Part shown: piece after piece, positions 16,991 through 25,857 of the stretch | How positions within the stretch are numbered: position 1 is the stretch's first letter | Layout: every line of letters begins with the position of its first letter | DNA from: an uncultured Bacteroidota bacterium | GTDB lineage: Bacteria; Bacteroidota; Bacteroidia; NS11-12g; UBA9320 | Direction: 5' to 3' | Assembly: GCA_913054375.1 (NCBI GenBank) | Contig: CAJXIQ010000006.1 | Coordinates: 1 to 34,295, forward strand | Length of the DNA stretch: 34,295 nt | Translations under genes and position numbers: made by a program | The notes under the pieces: model-generated | What the model was told of the DNA's origin: nothing | Database searches by the model: none | The model's input: only the letters and a program-made list of their open reading frames with translations

Positions 16991-17096
16991 TACAGTATTT
17001 TACGTTGTCCCAGCTACGTTCCCATTTTTTTCTCCAGTTAAATGGGAGCCCGCAAGTGAGGCATATTTTTGAAGGAAGATTCGTTTTTTTATGCAT
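16962..17096 (-). CDS. DUF2256 zinc-ribbon-like small protein
   Basis: 44 residues, found by translating the gap between the SDR and cry-DASH genes. The sequence begins [20 protein letters not shown] and continues through [20 protein letters not shown]. Four cysteines (12, 15, 35, 39) in a CxxC...CxxxC pattern suggest a bound zinc. This is the full DUF2256 pattern; the family is known as a small neighbour of cryptochrome and photolyase genes, with function unknown. The start ATG is at 17096, 71 bases after the SDR stop. The 3' end overlaps the cry-DASH start by 29 bases, which argues for co-translation. Confidence 0.9.
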   Translation of the reverse strand: MHKKTNLPSKICLTCGLPFNWRKKWERSWDNVKYCSERCKRNKK

Positions 17097-17167
17097 AGCA
17101 TAGTGGGGATGCTGGATTTATCATTTAGGCGACGTGTATCACTTGTATTACTCCATGCAATTGGATA

Positions 17168-17839
17168 TTAGCCTGTCGCGAGACTACTCATGCCACCGTC
17201 TATCCCTATAATTTGACCGGTCATCCATTGTGCTTTATCGCTAATCAGAAACTGAGCCATATGAGCAATGTCAGATGCTTCTCCGATTGTTTTTAAAGGA
17301 TGTCGATTTTCGGCGCCCTCTCGTTGCTTATCGTTGCGAAGCAATTTTTCTGCAAGAGGAGTATCTGTGAGGCTAGGAGCGATGCAATTAATGCGCACCG
17401 TTGGAGCGTATTCTGCTGCTAGTGCTCTGGTAAGGCCTTCAACGGCTCCTTTGGCACCTGCTATACTGCTATGAAAAGGCATGCCTTTCTGTACCGCTAC
17501 AGTGCTGAAGAGTACAATACTTGCATGGTCAGATAGTTTTAAGTTTGGCATGTACTGTTTGATTGTTTTTACTGCGCCAAAGTAATTGACACTCATGTCA
17601 TGCTCAAAGTCAGACATTTTTAACCCTCTGAAGGGTTTTAGATTGATACTGCCTGGGCAATATATTAATGCGTCTATAGCACCTTCTACTTCAGGGAAGT
17701 TAGGGTCTTCTGCTGTAACATCCACGTCTCCTTGGCTTCTACTTATTAGAATAGTGGTTACTCCGTCACTAGTGAGCTGCTCATTTAGAGCTGCACCTAT
17801 TCCCGTATTCCCGCCAACTATCAATACTCGTTTTGTCAT
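17168..17839 (-). CDS. Short-chain dehydrogenase/reductase family protein without the catalytic Tyr
   Basis: 223 residues from the ATG at 17839; the frame is open 49 codons further, but that would overlap the divergent gene, and [15 protein letters not shown] is the usual SDR start. The Rossmann motif GGNTGIG binds NAD(P). CPGS (for NNAG), Asn in SVNYFGAV and Ser in FSTVAV are in place, as is the Lys of the YxxxK motif in [12 protein letters not shown]. The Tyr four residues before that Lys is Ile, so the standard acid-base residue is missing. The end [12 protein letters not shown] is typical. It is first in the operon with DUF2256, cry-DASH and the FeS-BCP-like gene; SDR genes are recurrent neighbours of photolyase genes in bacteria. 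The reaction is unknown, possibly non-catalytic. Confidence 0.9.
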   Translation of the reverse strand: MTKRVLIVGGNTGIGAALNEQLTSDGVTTILISRSQGDVDVTAEDPNFPEVEGAIDALIYCPGSINLKPFRGLKMSDFEHDMSVNYFGAVKTIKQYMPNLKLSDHASIVLFSTVAVQKGMPFHSSIAGAKGAVEGLTRALAAEYAPTVRINCIAPSLTDTPLAEKLLRNDKQREGAENRHPLKTIGEASDIAHMAQFLISDKAQWMTGQIIGIDGGMSSLATG

Positions 17840-17914
17840 AACTGTATAACGCAGATTGTTCGAGATGGTTTGTCTTGGCTTGAACAAAGTATGGTGACAT
17901 ACGTTCTTAGAAGG

Positions 17915-19369
17915 ATGTCTTTGCCCAGGGTAAATATCGTGTGGCTCAAAAGAGATTTGAGGCTCAATGACCATGCACCATTGCAAAAAGCTGTGGTAGC
18001 AGGTTTGCCAGTGGTGTTACTGTACATTCTAGATAACAGTGTGGTAGGCGAAAAGCACTATGCTCATCGGCATTGGCAGTTTGTACGAGACTGTTTAGTG
18101 AGCATAGGTAAGGCGTTAAAGGCGCACAACCAACTACTCACCGTAGTGCAAGGGGATAGTATCTCAATATTTGAAGAGATTAATAAAGTGTATGATGTGC
18201 AGAATATTTACTCGCATCAGGAGACAGGCTTGAATGTTACGTATGCGATAGATAAAGCCCTGGCAAAATGGTGTGCCTCCAATGCCATTGAATGGCATGA
18301 GGAACAAGCTAATGGCGTCATTCGAGGTATTGGCAACCGGACCGATTGGGTAAAAATGTGGTATGCTTACATGCATGACGATCAGGTTGTTTTTGAACTA
18401 GAAAAGCTGATGACGGCAAAGCCAGACCTTCCTAATTATGTATGTCACTATTTTAAAGATCTTGAGATAAATAGTGAGATACAACGGGGTGGTGAGCAGA
18501 GAGCACATCAGTTATTGGAAAGTTTTAGAGATGAACGAGCTAAGAGTTATATGTATCATATCTCAAAACCAGCAGAAAGTCGTGAATCTTGTAGCCGACT
18601 ATCGCCACATTTAGCGTGGGGTAGCGTGAGTGTCCGGCAGGTGTATCAAGCTGCTTACCTTGCCAAAAAGAGTGGGAATAAACGAAATTTGAATGCGTTT
18701 TTGTCACGATTGAGATGGCATGATCATTTCATCCAAAAATTTGAGCAGGAAATAGAAATGGAGTTTGTGCCGCAGAACAAAGCTTACACTTATATCAAAC
18801 GTGAGCGGAATGAGGACTATATAAGGCGTTGGGAAAGTGGCACTACAGGAATCCCCTTAGTGGACGCATGTATGCGATGTGTTACACAGACGGGTTACCT
18901 TAATTTTAGAATGCGTAGTATGTTGGTTTCCTTTCTTACCCATGCACTGCTTCAAAGTTGGGAAGATGGCGTTCATTTCTTGGCACAGCAATTTACGGAC
19001 TTTGAGCCCGGTATTCACTACCCGCAGTTTCAGATGCAGGCTTCAGTTACGGGTATCAATACTATCCGAATCTATAACCCTACCAAACAAGCTCAAGAGC
19101 ACGATCCATACGGTCTATTTATCAAAAAATGGGTGCCCGAACTGGGAGACTTCCCCAAAGAGTATATTCACGAACCGTGGAAAATGAATGAGATGGAGCG
19201 GGTGATGTTTGGGGTAAAGACAAACTATCCTTCACCCATGATTGAGATTACTACGGCCTTGAAAGTAGCTAGAGAAGAGCTCTGGGGAAACAAACGCTCC
19301 ACTGCTGTGCGAGCTGGAAGAAAGGAAGTGCTCGATAAGCATACCATAAAGGGAAGAAAAAAGCAATAA
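17915..19369 (+). CDS. Photolyase/cryptochrome family protein with atypical FAD-site motif
   Basis: 484 residues from the ATG at 17915, preceded by AGAAGG. The N-terminal photolyase domain begins [21 protein letters not shown]. The FAD-binding domain shows [55 protein letters not shown] and [21 protein letters not shown]. Between them, where classic photolyases have NNGGWQWAAS, this protein has [12 protein letters not shown] (366-377): the Asn that contacts flavin N5 and the nearby Trp pair are absent. It is therefore a member of a distinct clade, likely to bind FAD but with uncertain chemistry (CPD repair, other repair, or sensing). The C-terminal 40 residues are basic, which suits DNA contact. 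Divergent from the SDR gene across 75 bases; an intrinsic terminator follows. Confidence 0.9.
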   Translation: MSLPRVNIVWLKRDLRLNDHAPLQKAVVAGLPVVLLYILDNSVVGEKHYAHRHWQFVRDCLVSIGKALKAHNQLLTVVQGDSISIFEEINKVYDVQNIYSHQETGLNVTYAIDKALAKWCASNAIEWHEEQANGVIRGIGNRTDWVKMWYAYMHDDQVVFELEKLMTAKPDLPNYVCHYFKDLEINSEIQRGGEQRAHQLLESFRDERAKSYMYHISKPAESRESCSRLSPHLAWGSVSVRQVYQAAYLAKKSGNKRNLNAFLSRLRWHDHFIQKFEQEIEMEFVPQNKAYTYIKRERNEDYIRRWESGTTGIPLVDACMRCVTQTGYLNFRMRSMLVSFLTHALLQSWEDGVHFLAQQFTDFEPGIHYPQFQMQASVTGINTIRIYNPTKQAQEHDPYGLFIKKWVPELGDFPKEYIHEPWKMNEMERVMFGVKTNYPSPMIEITTALKVAREELWGNKRSTAVRAGRKEVLDKHTIKGRKKQ

Positions 19370-19384
19370 CTACCCGTGTGACAC

Positions 19385-19403
19385 GTCTCCATCGGAGACT
19401 TTT
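19385..19403 (+). terminator. Intrinsic terminator after the photolyase-like gene
   Basis: GTCTCC (19385-19390) and GGAGAC (19394-19399) form a perfect 6-bp stem with a 3-base loop, followed by TTTT. It lies 15 bases after the stop, in the gap before the convergent protease gene. Confidence 0.55.
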
Positions 19404-19453
19404 CTGGTGTAGGCGCACACAGAGTGGAGTATGCGTAGCAAAATAGAGGTAGT

Positions 19454-21541
19454 CTATTTATAGTTTAGGTCTTCTATGATTTGAAGACTTTCATATACAT
19501 ATGGGTCCTTGCTTATACTTTTTATCCAATCGTTGTTGCGCTTTTGGCGAGACTCCTCCGTATTAATAATGGTGAGATCAGCACTCGTATTTGTTACTTC
19601 AAAGCCATCTATGACACGTTTTTTGAGTACAGCGAATTTTTCACTTTCTTTTTTGTCTTTTTCTTCTTGGACTGCATATGCACTTAAGTTAAGTGGGTAT
19701 GTGTTGTCTGCACGTTCTCTTTCCCAGCGACGAGCGTTCTGCTCTATTAGTTGAAAAGTCTCGCTTTTTTTCACGCGAGCTTGACTCTTTTTATAGACTT
19801 TAACGGGTATGCTAAAGTGTTTTGCGTCATAATCAGAACTTGCTATTTGGTCCCAAGCCATAGGGTAATCGTTTTCTTTTTCTCCTGTTTTGATGTACAT
19901 ATAGTTGTCGGGCAACAGTATGTCGGAGCTTACTCCTTTGAGTTGTGTGGCGTCACCATTAATTCTATAAAATTTCTGAATGGTAAGTTTCACGCTTCCG
20001 AGGTCAGGCACATCTTTGCTGCGTACAGCTCTGTTAAGGTCCAAGAAACGTTGGACGGTTCCTTTACCATGTGTAGATGATGATCCTACAATTACGGCTC
20101 TACTGTAGTCTTGCATGGCAGCGGCCATTATTTCAGATGCCGATGCACTAAATTCGTTCACCATAATAACCAATGCTCCATCCCACTCTGCTCCGGCATA
20201 TCTATCTTCGAGTACTTGAGCTGTTCTGCCCTTTTCTTTTACTTGTACAATAGGACCTTGATCTATAAAAAGCCCTCCCATTTTTACAACGTCATCCAGT
20301 GAGCCACCACCATTATTTCTTAAGTCCAATATGATTCCCTGTACACCTGCATTTTTAAGTTTCTCTACTTCTGCTTTTACATCTTTCCAGCTAAACCTAC
20401 CCCGGGGATTTCTGAAATCAGCATAGAAGCTAGGTAGATATATATAACCTGCAGTTAGGTTGTCATTGTCTTTTACTAGTAGAGACTTAGCGTAGGTTTC
20501 TTCAAGAACGACTACATCTCGGGTAATGGTTACATCTTTTTGGGACCCGTCTGGTTTACGCACTGTCAAGGTTACTTTCGTTCCTTTTTTACCGCGTATA
20601 ATTTTTACGGCGTCACTTATCCTCCAATCCACTACATCTATGGGTTCTTTGCCTTCTTGAGCTACTTTTAAGATCAAGTCATTGGCTTGCAAGTCTCCCT
20701 GCAGCGATGATGGTCCACCGGGGATTACATTGGTTATTTTTATATAGCCGTCTTTCTCTTGTAGTTGAGCGCCAATACCTTCTAGCTTGCCACTCATTTG
20801 TATGTCGAAATCTTCTTTTTGAGCAGGTGGAAAATAGTTGGTATGCGGATCGTACACGCTTGTAATACTATTGATATACATGGACAAACGCTCCTTACGG
20901 TCTAGTCTTTGTAACCGTTTGTAATAGTCTTTGTGTGTCTTTAAAACACCTTTTCTTGCTTTAGCTTCAAGAGAGTCCAGCGACACTGGCACAACCACAG
21001 TATCAGAAGTTTCTAGCACCTTATCCTGTGCTATTTTATCGGCATATAATCGTGTGAGAACATTGTATTTCAAGTACTTACGCCAGCGGTCTTTCAGTTC
21101 GGCTGGTGTGTTTACGTAATCTATTTCATCACCAAAAGTGACTTCTTCATCGGTATTAAAATCAAACGGTTGAGCGAGAATCTCTACAAAATATCCTTCA
21201 GTCTCTGTCATTTGACGATCTAATATGTCCAGAGATTTTTCAAATAATGAGTAGGTTCCATTCTTAGTTTCATCATCTATCTTGGTTTCGTATACCTTTA
21301 GATCATCTACATCACTTTGTAGTAAAAGACGCTTATTGGCATCAATATTTTCAAGGTAAGTATTGAATGCTTTTTGAGAAAAGTCATCGTCCACAACTGG
21401 TGCATCGTAATGAGCGCTTTGCAAACTTGCATTAATAACTCTCATCAGTATGTTCTCCCCTGATTCGCTTGTTTTTAGATAAAAACCAAAAACGACAAAC
21501 AGTATGGGAGTAATTAGGAAGAATGTATTTTTTAATTTCAT
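19454..21541 (-). CDS. prc: Carboxy-terminal processing protease Prc/Tsp (peptidase S41)
   Basis: 695 residues from the ATG at 21541 (E. coli Prc 682). This periplasmic serine protease degrades or trims proteins from the C-terminus. The N-terminus MKLKNTFFLITPILFVVFGF is a signal peptide or anchor. A helical N-terminal domain with YLENIDANKRLLLQSDVDDL follows. The PDZ domain covers about GKLEGIGAQLQEKDGYIKIT to LTVRKPDG. The S41 core has LDLRNNGGGSLDDVVKMGGL, NEFSASASEIMAAAM with the nucleophile Ser and HGKGTVQ with the general-base Lys, and the C-terminal DUF3340-like tail. All catalytic parts are intact. It appears monocistronic. An in-frame upstream start (21568) would only add residues before the signal. 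Confidence 0.95.
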   Translation of the reverse strand: MKLKNTFFLITPILFVVFGFYLKTSESGENILMRVINASLQSAHYDAPVVDDDFSQKAFNTYLENIDANKRLLLQSDVDDLKVYETKIDDETKNGTYSLFEKSLDILDRQMTETEGYFVEILAQPFDFNTDEEVTFGDEIDYVNTPAELKDRWRKYLKYNVLTRLYADKIAQDKVLETSDTVVVPVSLDSLEAKARKGVLKTHKDYYKRLQRLDRKERLSMYINSITSVYDPHTNYFPPAQKEDFDIQMSGKLEGIGAQLQEKDGYIKITNVIPGGPSSLQGDLQANDLILKVAQEGKEPIDVVDWRISDAVKIIRGKKGTKVTLTVRKPDGSQKDVTITRDVVVLEETYAKSLLVKDNDNLTAGYIYLPSFYADFRNPRGRFSWKDVKAEVEKLKNAGVQGIILDLRNNGGGSLDDVVKMGGLFIDQGPIVQVKEKGRTAQVLEDRYAGAEWDGALVIMVNEFSASASEIMAAAMQDYSRAVIVGSSSTHGKGTVQRFLDLNRAVRSKDVPDLGSVKLTIQKFYRINGDATQLKGVSSDILLPDNYMYIKTGEKENDYPMAWDQIASSDYDAKHFSIPVKVYKKSQARVKKSETFQLIEQNARRWERERADNTYPLNLSAYAVQEEKDKKESEKFAVLKKRVIDGFEVTNTSADLTIINTEESRQKRNNDWIKSISKDPYVYESLQIIEDLNYK

Positions 21542-21653
21542 GTATTTTGTCCTGTGCAAGCGTAGCAATATGAAGTGAAAAGTGACAATAAAACGCTTGA
21601 GGATACCAAGGTAACGAAATAAACCATGCGGTGTTTCATTTCACTGCTAAAAA

Positions 21654-21684
21654 CAAAAAAATACCGACCAAATAATTGACCGGT
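21654..21684 (-). terminator. Intrinsic terminator after ndk
   Basis: Read on the minus strand, a 9-bp stem (two G-U pairs) at 21684-21663 with a TTAT loop is followed by a run of T with one interruption (21661-21651 on the + strand as A). It lies 35 bases after the ndk stop. Confidence 0.6.
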
Positions 21685-21718
21685 AGTTTATTCGTTTATA
21701 GGTTTTTGCTTGTCTTAG

Positions 21719-22135
21719 CTAGTACATCTCAAAGCTAGAAAAGAAGAATGAAGCTTCGCCAGCTGCATTTTCGTCACTATCGCTTCCGTGTACAGCGTTC
21801 GCGTCTATAGATTTAGCATACTTAGCACGTATGGTTCCTTCTGCTGCTTCTGCAGGGTTGGTGGCACCTATCAAGGTTCTAAAATCGGCAACCGCATTCT
21901 CTTTTTCTAATACTGCGGCTACTATTGGTCCAGAGATCATAAAGCTTACAAGATCATTGAAAAATGGACGTTCACGATGGATGCCATAAAATGCTTCTGC
22001 TTGCTCTTTGCTGAGATGAAGATACTTCATAGCTTTGAGCTTAAAACCGCCTACTATGAAATCATTGATTACGTTCCCTGTGTGGCCGTTTGCTACTGCA
22101 TCTGGCTTTATCATTGTGAATGTGATGTTTGACAT
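21719..22135 (-). CDS. ndk: Nucleoside diphosphate kinase
   Basis: 138 residues, full length for the family. It transfers the gamma-phosphate from ATP to other nucleoside diphosphates through a phospho-His. The start [17 protein letters not shown] carries the conserved KPDAV. The active-site His is His116 in [20 protein letters not shown]; this NxxHGSDS motif is diagnostic. IMISGP and the [21 protein letters not shown] stretch are also present. The gene is divergent from the DHH gene, has a -7 element 26 bases upstream, and is followed by a terminator, so it is monocistronic. Confidence 0.98.
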   Translation of the reverse strand: MSNITFTMIKPDAVANGHTGNVINDFIVGGFKLKAMKYLHLSKEQAEAFYGIHRERPFFNDLVSFMISGPIVAAVLEKENAVADFRTLIGATNPAEAAEGTIRAKYAKSIDANAVHGSDSDENAAGEASFFFSSFEMY

Positions 22136-22161
22136 TACTATTTTCTTTTGTTAAATGGCCG

Positions 22162-22169
22162 CAAAAATA
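22162..22169 (-). promoter_or_regulatory. Bacteroidota -7 promoter element for ndk (TATTTTTG)
   Basis: On the minus strand this is an exact TAnnTTTG, ending 26 bases before the ndk ATG. I found no -33 at good spacing. It lies in the 80-base divergent region between ndk and the DHH gene. Confidence 0.45.
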
Positions 22170-22215
22170 GATATATCTCTTTCTTTTTACGAGTTTTGTC
22201 TCAAATAAATAGAGC

Positions 22216-23226
22216 GTGCAAGATACTATAAAACATAATCTAGAAGAACTACGTAAACACTCGGGACAGATAATAATAACGACTCATTACAAGCCCGATG
22301 GTGATGCCATGGGATCCAGTCTTGGTCTTTACCATTACTTAAAAAATGCAGGGATTGATAGTCAGGTGGTTACACCTACAGACTACGCTGAGTTTTTACA
22401 CTGGTTGCCGGGCAACGATACAGTGGTAGTGTACGAGCAAGAGACAACCCGCTGCAAAGAACTAATAGACAATGCGGCTTATATCTTTTGTTTGGATTTT
22501 AATGCACTTGGCCGTATCAATGATATGGGTGAGTACATCAAGCACTGTGATGCTAAGCTTGTTATGATAGATCACCACCAGGATCCACAGGATTTTGATG
22601 ACGAGCGATTTATAGAAATAGGGGCTAGTTCTGCATGTGAATTGGTATATAGGTATGTGCAGACACACCTAGACCCTAGCCTGATGACCAAGGAAATGGG
22701 AGAGTGTATATATACGGGTTTGATAACAGACACGGGCTCTTTCCGTTTTGGTAGCACCACAAGTACCACCATACGCACTGCAGCAGATTTGATGGACTTG
22801 GGTGTGGTTCCAGATAGAATATACCGTTCATTATTTGACCAGAATAGACTGGAAAGACTCCAACTACTGGGTTATTTTCTGGCAAATAAAATTGAACTCA
22901 TTGAAGATGGCAAAGTAGCCTTGGCTCATATGACCGTAGATGAGCTTAATAAATACAACGTTATCACTGGAGATACTGAAGGTTTTGTGAACTACGGATT
23001 GGGTATAAAAGGGGTACAGATGAGCGCCCTTATTATAGATAGAGACTACTTAGTGAAAATGAGTTTTCGGAGTGCAGAACATTTTCCGTGCAACGAGTTT
23101 AGTGCAGACTTTTTCAACGGAGGTGGTCACAAGAATGCTGCCGGTGGCGCAAGCAAAGATTCACTAGAAAACACCTTGGCCAAGTTTAAAGAATCAATAA
23201 AGACTTACCGCAATCACTTTAAATGA
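22216..23226 (+). CDS. DHH/DHHA1 phosphoesterase, NrnA-like
   Basis: 336 residues from a GTG start. Family members cleave short oligoribonucleotides (nanoRNA), pAp or cyclic-dinucleotide breakdown products using two Mn ions. Motif I is TTHYKPDGDAMGSS (residues 22-35), the following LDFNAL stretch carries motif II, motif III is MIDHHQDP, and the Asp of LITDTGSFRF follows. The DHHA1 domain ends in FNGGGHKNAAGG. All metal-binding residues are present. Which of the family's substrates it uses is not clear. The stop overlaps the next ATG in ATGA, and the gene order ndk | DHH - FKBP lipoprotein is what I recall around gldI in Flavobacteriia. Confidence 0.95.
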   Translation: MQDTIKHNLEELRKHSGQIIITTHYKPDGDAMGSSLGLYHYLKNAGIDSQVVTPTDYAEFLHWLPGNDTVVVYEQETTRCKELIDNAAYIFCLDFNALGRINDMGEYIKHCDAKLVMIDHHQDPQDFDDERFIEIGASSACELVYRYVQTHLDPSLMTKEMGECIYTGLITDTGSFRFGSTTSTTIRTAADLMDLGVVPDRIYRSLFDQNRLERLQLLGYFLANKIELIEDGKVALAHMTVDELNKYNVITGDTEGFVNYGLGIKGVQMSALIIDRDYLVKMSFRSAEHFPCNEFSADFFNGGGHKNAAGGASKDSLENTLAKFKESIKTYRNHFK

Positions 23227-24032
23227 GAAAGGTATTTTTTGCTTTTGTGGGTATTGTGCTACTGTGGTCTTGTAACGACAAGCCTATGGATAAACTAGGA
23301 AACGTAACGTATAGTAGAGGCGGAAAACCGTGCGAAACTGCTAGAAGAAATCATTGGCTTATGGATATAGAGGCCCGTGATGCTTTAGATTCTGTATACC
23401 TCAATACGATTCAACTAGGTAGAAAAATAGAAGTGCATAGGTTGCAATTAGACAGTAGCTCTACGCTCTATACGCTGCTAGTGCAAACATGCAAAGGTGA
23501 TAGCTTGAAGCTACACGTATCAGCCAAAGAGTTTTACACGTCTATGAAGGGTTCAGTCCCTGCACATTTGAAAAGCGATGATCAGATTACTGTGTATATT
23601 TGGATGCGGGACAAACTGACCGACGCAGAGCACATATCGTATAAAAAAGTGTATGAAAAGGATGCAATACGAAGGTATATAGATAACCAGCGGTGGAAGG
23701 GTATAAGTGACAGTGAAACAGGTATTGTATACGAAAAATTAAAAAGCAACAGTGGTCCTCAACCTATCAAGAAAGCCAAAGTGAAGTATATCATAAAATC
23801 ACTCAATGAACAGTTTATTGCAAGCAGTCGAGGAGACAGACTGCTAATGTTTGATGCAAGTGACAAAGGCGTTTTGGGCGGTATCCGCTTCTTGGTAAGC
23901 AAACTCGGACTGGGGGAGAGTGCAAGGGCTATAGTTCCATCGGGTATGGCATACGGTGCAAGCGGCAATACTAGGGTGCCCGGATATATGCCAATACTGC
24001 TCGAGGTAGAAATAATAGAGATACTTGAGTAA
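23223..24032 (+). CDS. FKBP-type peptidyl-prolyl isomerase lipoprotein, GldI-like
   Basis: 269 residues. The N-terminus MRKVFFAFVGIVLLWSC is a lipoprotein signal, with Cys17 lipidated. The C-terminal domain is FKBP-like: an LGGIRFLVSKLGLGESARAI segment then VPSGMAYGASG and PGYMPILLEVEIIEIL match the second half of FKBP, though the first half is shortened. The middle (residues about 75-125, KGDSLKLHVSAKEFYTSMKG through a TVYIWMRD strand) looks like a degenerate first FKBP unit. Protein folding in the periplasm is the probable role; GldI supports gliding motility in Flavobacterium and sits beside a DHH gene there. 269 residues is longer than GldI (about 180), so orthology is not certain. It overlaps both neighbours (4 and 8 bases). 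Confidence 0.8.
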   Translation: MRKVFFAFVGIVLLWSCNDKPMDKLGNVTYSRGGKPCETARRNHWLMDIEARDALDSVYLNTIQLGRKIEVHRLQLDSSSTLYTLLVQTCKGDSLKLHVSAKEFYTSMKGSVPAHLKSDDQITVYIWMRDKLTDAEHISYKKVYEKDAIRRYIDNQRWKGISDSETGIVYEKLKSNSGPQPIKKAKVKYIIKSLNEQFIASSRGDRLLMFDASDKGVLGGIRFLVSKLGLGESARAIVPSGMAYGASGNTRVPGYMPILLEVEIIEILE

Positions 24033-25755
24033 GCTTAAAGGTATATCGTCTTCTTGGATGCAGCTTTGGGCAGCACTGGACAACTCATGCAAAAAAAAAT
24101 ATTCCAAAATGGTTGGGTTGAGTATACTAATCGCCATAATGGAAATTGGTGGGATTGGTGTTTTACTGCACACGATACTGTCTATCCTTAAACCTACATT
24201 TATACTGCACAACATCCTTACGCGGTTTGTATACCATGAGCTTGGTATTGCAAATGAGAAAACATTTGTTATGGTGATGGCTGTTATTCTGTTTATTGTG
24301 TACTTGGTGAAAAATATCGTCCTAGTTCAGATTAATAAAGTACAAGTAAAATGGGCTTTTGAGATCACATCAATCGTATCTAACAAGCATTACAAACACA
24401 TAGCTAGTAGGGAGTTGCGTTATTTTTATGAGCGCAAGTCAGCAGACATAGTAAATGAAATTGTATCTATTACGGTATCTTTTACAGATACTATATTACT
24501 CTCAAGTGTGATGCTGCTATCGGAACTTAGCATCGTGATAATGATGTTAACTGCCATTTTAGTGTACAACCCATTTCTCTTTGTTTTCAGCTTTGTCTCC
24601 ATTATCCCTGCAGCTGCCTTTTTGGTATATCTCAATAGGAATAAACTTGCCGAACAGGGGAGTAAACTACATTTAGCTTTCCCATTTTTATATGAGAATA
24701 TTGTGGAACTCACCGCTGGCATTGCACAGGTTAAACTTTGGAACAGCGCAAGCCATTCATTTAAGAAGTACGAAAAGATAAAAAACGAGATCTATAAACT
24801 GAATAAGAGTGTTTACATCAAATCACACCACGTGCCACCTCGCATCTATGAGGTAGTAGCTATCGCTGGAATATTGTGTGTAGTGCTCTATGGTGTTTTG
24901 GGTGAGATTGGAACAAGTGCGATAATATCCTCTATTTCTATATATGCAGGAGTATCGTTCAGGCTATTGCCTAGTATGAATAGGGTGATAGGTGCCTCCA
25001 ACTCCTTGTCTACTCACAATTACATCATAGATTTTATAAAAGACGTAGACACAGATTTAGTGGATGCTAAGGTGGGAACACTCTCTTTTGAACATTCTCT
25101 CTCTCTGTCCAATGTAAGTTTTGGATACAGCAGCGATAAACGAATCTTAGATAACCTTAGTTTGGATATTAAAAAGGGGGAGTTTATTGGTCTGGTAGGA
25201 AATAGTGGAGCGGGTAAATCTACGCTGATGAACGTCCTATGTTCACTATTGGAGCCGCAAGGCGGAAATGTCCTTTTAGATAGGAAGGAGTTGTCTAGAG
25301 AGCAAAAAGCAGCCTATCAATACTTGTTTTCGTATGTGAAACAAGATGTGTTCATGCTCAATACTAGTATACTACACAATGTGGCATTTTTGGATGATGA
25401 GCCAGATGTAGAACGGGTATGGAGTTGTTTGGAAAAAGTGAGTCTAACAGGCTGGGTAAAAACGTTGCCAAATGGAGTTGATACCTCAGTGGGAGAGGTT
25501 GGTAAACAGGTAAGTGGTGGCCAACGCCAACGAATAGCCATAGCAAGGGCATTGTACAAAAACACAGAAGTGTTCATATTTGATGAAGTGACTAATAACC
25601 TGGATACAACTAGTCAAGAACAAACACTGGCGGCTATCAAAATATTGAAGTCTGAAGGCAAGACCGCTGTGTTTATTACGCACAAAGAAAGTGAGCTAGT
25701 GCTATGCGATAGCGTTTATTCGCTAAAGAATAAAAAGCTAGTTCAAGATAAATAA
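24025..25755 (+). CDS. ABC exporter half-transporter (membrane domain fused to ATPase)
   Basis: 576 residues from a TTG at 24025, which overlaps the FKBP stop; an ATG at 24058 is also possible. Residues about 25-320 are a six-helix type-1 exporter domain (hydrophobic runs near 31-55, 84-105, 150-195, 280-310). The ATPase follows: Walker A GNSGAGKST (392-400), signature VSGGQRQRIAIARAL (from 496), Walker B VFIFDEVTNNLD, and the His switch FITHKES. The signature and all catalytic motifs are normal. It most resembles lipid or polysaccharide exporters, but the substrate cannot be told; it probably works as a homodimer. It is third in the overlapping DHH - FKBP - ABC operon, with a terminator right after the stop. 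Confidence 0.92.
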   Translation: MSKLKGISSSWMQLWAALDNSCKKKYSKMVGLSILIAIMEIGGIGVLLHTILSILKPTFILHNILTRFVYHELGIANEKTFVMVMAVILFIVYLVKNIVLVQINKVQVKWAFEITSIVSNKHYKHIASRELRYFYERKSADIVNEIVSITVSFTDTILLSSVMLLSELSIVIMMLTAILVYNPFLFVFSFVSIIPAAAFLVYLNRNKLAEQGSKLHLAFPFLYENIVELTAGIAQVKLWNSASHSFKKYEKIKNEIYKLNKSVYIKSHHVPPRIYEVVAIAGILCVVLYGVLGEIGTSAIISSISIYAGVSFRLLPSMNRVIGASNSLSTHNYIIDFIKDVDTDLVDAKVGTLSFEHSLSLSNVSFGYSSDKRILDNLSLDIKKGEFIGLVGNSGAGKSTLMNVLCSLLEPQGGNVLLDRKELSREQKAAYQYLFSYVKQDVFMLNTSILHNVAFLDDEPDVERVWSCLEKVSLTGWVKTLPNGVDTSVGEVGKQVSGGQRQRIAIARALYKNTEVFIFDEVTNNLDTTSQEQTLAAIKILKSEGKTAVFITHKESELVLCDSVYSLKNKKLVQDK

Positions 25756-25758
25756 TTT

Positions 25759-25802
25759 CCAGCGCGCGCACCTACAGGCGCACTACTGTGCTGGTTTTTT
25801 TT
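25759..25802 (+). terminator. Intrinsic terminator after the ABC exporter gene
   Basis: CCAGC (25759-25763) pairs with GCTGG (25790-25794) around inner G+C-rich hairpins (GCGCA/TGTGC), followed by eight T (25795-25802). It starts 4 bases after the stop. Confidence 0.6.
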
Positions 25803-25857
25803 GGGCGGTACTGCTGGATACTACTCTAGAATGGATGCTAAACATGTGTAGCCTATG

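Noticed and set aside
17840-17986. Longer SDR start at 17986 and longer photolyase start at 17870.
   Set aside because: The extensions overlap each other's genes, lack family similarity, and precede textbook N-termini ([10 protein letters not shown] and [10 protein letters not shown]).
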